Positions 13,424 to 15,793 of a stretch of 15,793 nucleotides of DNA are shown piece after piece. The stretch is from Bacteroidales bacterium (GTDB lineage Bacteria > Bacteroidota > Bacteroidia > Bacteroidales > VadinHA17). Within the stretch, counting starts at the first letter, position 1. Each line of letters starts with the position of its first letter. Location: assembly GCA_016936695.1 (NCBI GenBank), contig JAFGXK010000229.1, forward strand, positions 1 to 15,793, in the 5' to 3' direction. The notes below the pieces were generated by a model. It was not told where the DNA came from and searched no databases. It saw only the letters and a program-made list of their open reading frames with translations. The translations under genes and the position numbers were made by a program.

Positions 13424-15793
13424 ATGCTCAAAAGTATTAAAAAATCATTTAAGTATCTTATGATACTGTTTGGCATCCTCCTTTTGGTGCCGACCCTGGC
13501 TTCCATTGTTCTGCGTATACCTGAGGTCCAGACGTTCATGGTGAACAGGATAACCGGTCATTTTTCGGAAAGAATAAAATCCACAATCTCGGTTGGCAGG
13601 TTTGAATACACTTTCTTTAACAAGTTGGTTTTAAACGATCTTCTTATCAAAGACCAGAACAATGATACATTGCTCTACTCACAAAGGATATCAGCAGGTA
13701 TTCTAAGGCTCGACATTGCTGGAAATAATATCAGACTCGGCCGTGTGGATATCGATCAGCCTGTAATTGCATTGATAACCGACACAACGGGTTTGATGAA
13801 TCTCACATGGTATCTCGACATGCTAAAAACACCGGATGATACTGTCAAAAAAGGAGAAACAAGATTTTCTGTTAATAAAATAACAATAAAAGACGGGAGA
13901 TTTGCCCTTCTCAACAGGACCCGGCAGCCCGGTAAATCCCTTATCGATTTCAACAATCTGCGTCTGACGCGGATCAACGGCGATGCTGAGGATTTAAGGA
14001 TTCGCGGCGATTCGACCGTGCTTGAAATCAACGACATCCGGTTCGGGGAATCGAAAGGGTTTCTCGTAAGAAGCATGAGCAGCAACCTGACATTTGCCGG
14101 GAAGGATATATTATTCAGGGATCTCTTTCTTTATCTCGACAGTTCCATAATAAATGCAAATCATCTGATCCTTTCGGGAGATGAGACGGATGGATTCGGA
14201 AATTTCACAGATAAAGTAAGGCTCGACATCAGCCTGGATAAATCTCTCATAAGCGCCTCGGATCTGAGATACTTTCTTCCGGCAGCCGGAGGACTTAAGG
14301 AGTCAATTGAATTATCGGGAAGAATAACCGGAACCGTGTCTGATATAAACGGCAGAAAAATAACGGCAGCATTCAGGGATTTTACGAAGCTCGAATGCGA
14401 CTTTGACATGTCAGGTCTGCCTGATATCAAAAACACCTTTATTCACATAAGCATAGGCAACCTCAGTACCAATGCCCCAGAAATTGAAATGATACGAAGG
14501 AATGGCAAAGCGCTAAACCTGCCGGATGTCCTGGGAAAGCTTGGCAACATTTCATTTGCAGGTAGTTTCACCGGCTTTACAACCGATTTTGTCACCTATG
14601 GCAAAATCGGTACAGATGCCGGGTCGTTGAAAACAGACATCTCATTCAGACCTGAGGGCAATGGAAATTTCAGAATCAGGGGTCTGGTAAAGGGCGAAAA
14701 TGTCGATCTGGGCCTTCTTACAGACAATATGGAAATGCTGGGCAAGCTGACCATGGAAACAGATGTTGACGGTTATGCAACTTCTACAACAAATATTTCC
14801 GGTAAACTTACTGGCAAAATAGACAGTGTTGAGGTTAACAAATATGTTTACAGGAATGTTACCCTCAACGGAATCTTCACTGAAAAGACCTGGGACGGAA
14901 GCATAAAAATCTCCGACCGGAACATAAGGATGGACATGCTGGGAATGCTCGACTTCAGAAACGAGCTGCCCGAATTTGATCTAACCCTCAATCTTGCCGA
15001 ATCGAACCTTTACAAGCTGAATTTTGACAAAAGCGACACTACGTCGGGACTCTCCATGCTGGCAACTGCAAATTTCAGGGGAAACAACATTGATAATTTA
15101 TTCGGAGAAATAAGGCTTCTTAATTCGACCATAAAGAAATATGGCAATAAACTTGATTTGTACGACTTTACCCTGAAAGCTTTTAATGAAGGGGGCAAAC
15201 CTGCCCTTTCAGTCAGGACCGATTTTGTTGATGCCGATCTGAGGGGCTACTATAAGTTCGGTGAAATAGGACTGGTTCTGAAATCAGCCCTGGCCACCCT
15301 CCTGCCTTCAAAATTCAGCATCCCTGATCTTTCAGGAGAACTTTCCGCAAATGAATTCACCTATACCGTAAGATTCAGGAACACTGACAAACTAAATAAT
15401 TTCTTCAAAACAGGCCTGCTTCTTTCGGAAAAGAGCACCCTTAGCGGTTCATTTTACAGGGACAGCCTGATAAGCGTGTCTGCTGATTCAAGGAAGCTTG
15501 TTTTCAGGAACAACACTTTCAGCAATTTTTCACTGAAAGCGCTATATTCGGAATCTCAATTTATGGCAGACCTGAGGAGTACGTCGCTGCTGGTACTGGG
15601 AAGAGCCGATCTGAAGGAATTCCGGGCAGGTTTCGCTGCAGGATCAGACAAACTCAATTTCGACCTGGACTGGAACGACAGGATTGGCAAAATCAGCAAG
15701 GGGGCCTTTATTTCGAGGGGATCGTTTATTCCCAGGGATGACGGCAGAACCGGATCTCTTCTCCGGATCGACATTGACTCAACGGATGTTATC
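13424..15793 (+). CDS. TamB/AsmA-like translocation and assembly module protein (5' part, runs off the window)
   Basis: The 790 codons present are open to the window edge, so the gene is partial at its 3' end. The product starts with a basic tip and one membrane helix (about 11-30). RIPEVQTFMV and a segment around FNKLVLNDLLIKDQ then open a very long beta-rich region without cysteine clusters or enzyme motifs. This matches Bacteroidota TamB-domain (DUF490) proteins, usually well over 1,300 residues, whose conserved DUF490 domain is at the missing C-terminus. Such proteins span the periplasm as hydrophobic grooves. They are linked to outer-membrane protein assembly with BamA/TamA-like partners and, more recently, to phospholipid transport between membranes. 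Position divergent from tsaD supports the call. Without the C-terminal domain a more general AsmA-like identity cannot be excluded. Confidence 0.82.
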   Translation, partial: MLKSIKKSFKYLMILFGILLLVPTLASIVLRIPEVQTFMVNRITGHFSERIKSTISVGRFEYTFFNKLVLNDLLIKDQNNDTLLYSQRISAGILRLDIAGNNIRLGRVDIDQPVIALITDTTGLMNLTWYLDMLKTPDDTVKKGETRFSVNKITIKDGRFALLNRTRQPGKSLIDFNNLRLTRINGDAEDLRIRGDSTVLEINDIRFGESKGFLVRSMSSNLTFAGKDILFRDLFLYLDSSIINANHLILSGDETDGFGNFTDKVRLDISLDKSLISASDLRYFLPAAGGLKESIELSGRITGTVSDINGRKITAAFRDFTKLECDFDMSGLPDIKNTFIHISIGNLSTNAPEIEMIRRNGKALNLPDVLGKLGNISFAGSFTGFTTDFVTYGKIGTDAGSLKTDISFRPEGNGNFRIRGLVKGENVDLGLLTDNMEMLGKLTMETDVDGYATSTTNISGKLTGKIDSVEVNKYVYRNVTLNGIFTEKTWDGSIKISDRNIRMDMLGMLDFRNELPEFDLTLNLAESNLYKLNFDKSDTTSGLSMLATANFRGNNIDNLFGEIRLLNSTIKKYGNKLDLYDFTLKAFNEGGKPALSVRTDFVDADLRGYYKFGEIGLVLKSALATLLPSKFSIPDLSGELSANEFTYTVRFRNTDKLNNFFKTGLLLSEKSTLSGSFYRDSLISVSADSRKLVFRNNTFSNFSLKALYSESQFMADLRSTSLLVLGRADLKEFRAGFAAGSDKLNFDLDWNDRIGKISKGAFISRGSFIPRDDGRTGSLLRIDIDSTDVI

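Noticed and set aside
1..15793. CRISPR arrays, tRNA or rRNA genes, insertion sequences, phage or defence islands
   Set aside because: Intergenic gaps are all under 140 bp, with no regular repeats, cloverleaf sequences, transposase motifs or paired terminal inverted repeats seen.

Overview
The window looks like ordinary chromosome from an anaerobic member of the Bacteroidota (Bacteroidales or Marinilabiliales type). Three things support this. The genes have their closest recognisable relatives in that phylum: a RseC-RnfBCDGEA block, a tsaD gene divergent from a TamB-like gene, and a serpin lipoprotein with acidic residues after the lipobox. Several intergenic regions carry sequences resembling the Bacteroidota -7 promoter element TAnnTTTG. 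Most starts lack a strong Shine-Dalgarno sequence. I see no rRNA, tRNA, CRISPR array, insertion sequence or phage gene, and no gene-free stretch longer than 300 bases.

Layout. Positions 66-2196 hold three genes on the minus strand: a class I methyltransferase, a MacB/LolD-type ABC ATPase without a permease beside it, and a PduO-type cobalamin adenosyltransferase. recG (2284-4389) runs in the opposite direction. A long plus-strand operon then covers 4497-10477: rseC, rnfB, rnfC, rnfD, rnfG, rnfE, rnfA and a membrane-anchored J-domain protein. It ends at a plausible intrinsic terminator near 10526-10554. A monocistronic lipoprotein serpin follows (10613-11860). Convergent to it on the minus strand are a SiaC-family (DUF1987) regulator and tsaD. 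Divergent from tsaD, a large TamB/AsmA-like gene starts at 13424 and runs off the right edge.

How the genes work together. The Rnf complex is a membrane ferredoxin:NAD+ oxidoreductase that couples electron transfer to Na+ or H+ movement. All six core subunits are present with their flavin and iron-sulfur ligand motifs intact. RseC, encoded first, is known in other bacteria to work with Rnf/Rsx. The trailing J-domain protein is translated in the same run and may help fold or assemble membrane proteins, but that is inference. The remaining genes are housekeeping (recG, tsaD, tamB-like) or single accessory genes (serpin, siaC-like).

I found no clear new multi-gene system. The points most worth following are the J-domain protein attached to the Rnf operon, the surface-type inhibitory serpin, and the SiaC-like regulator with no visible partner kinase or phosphatase.
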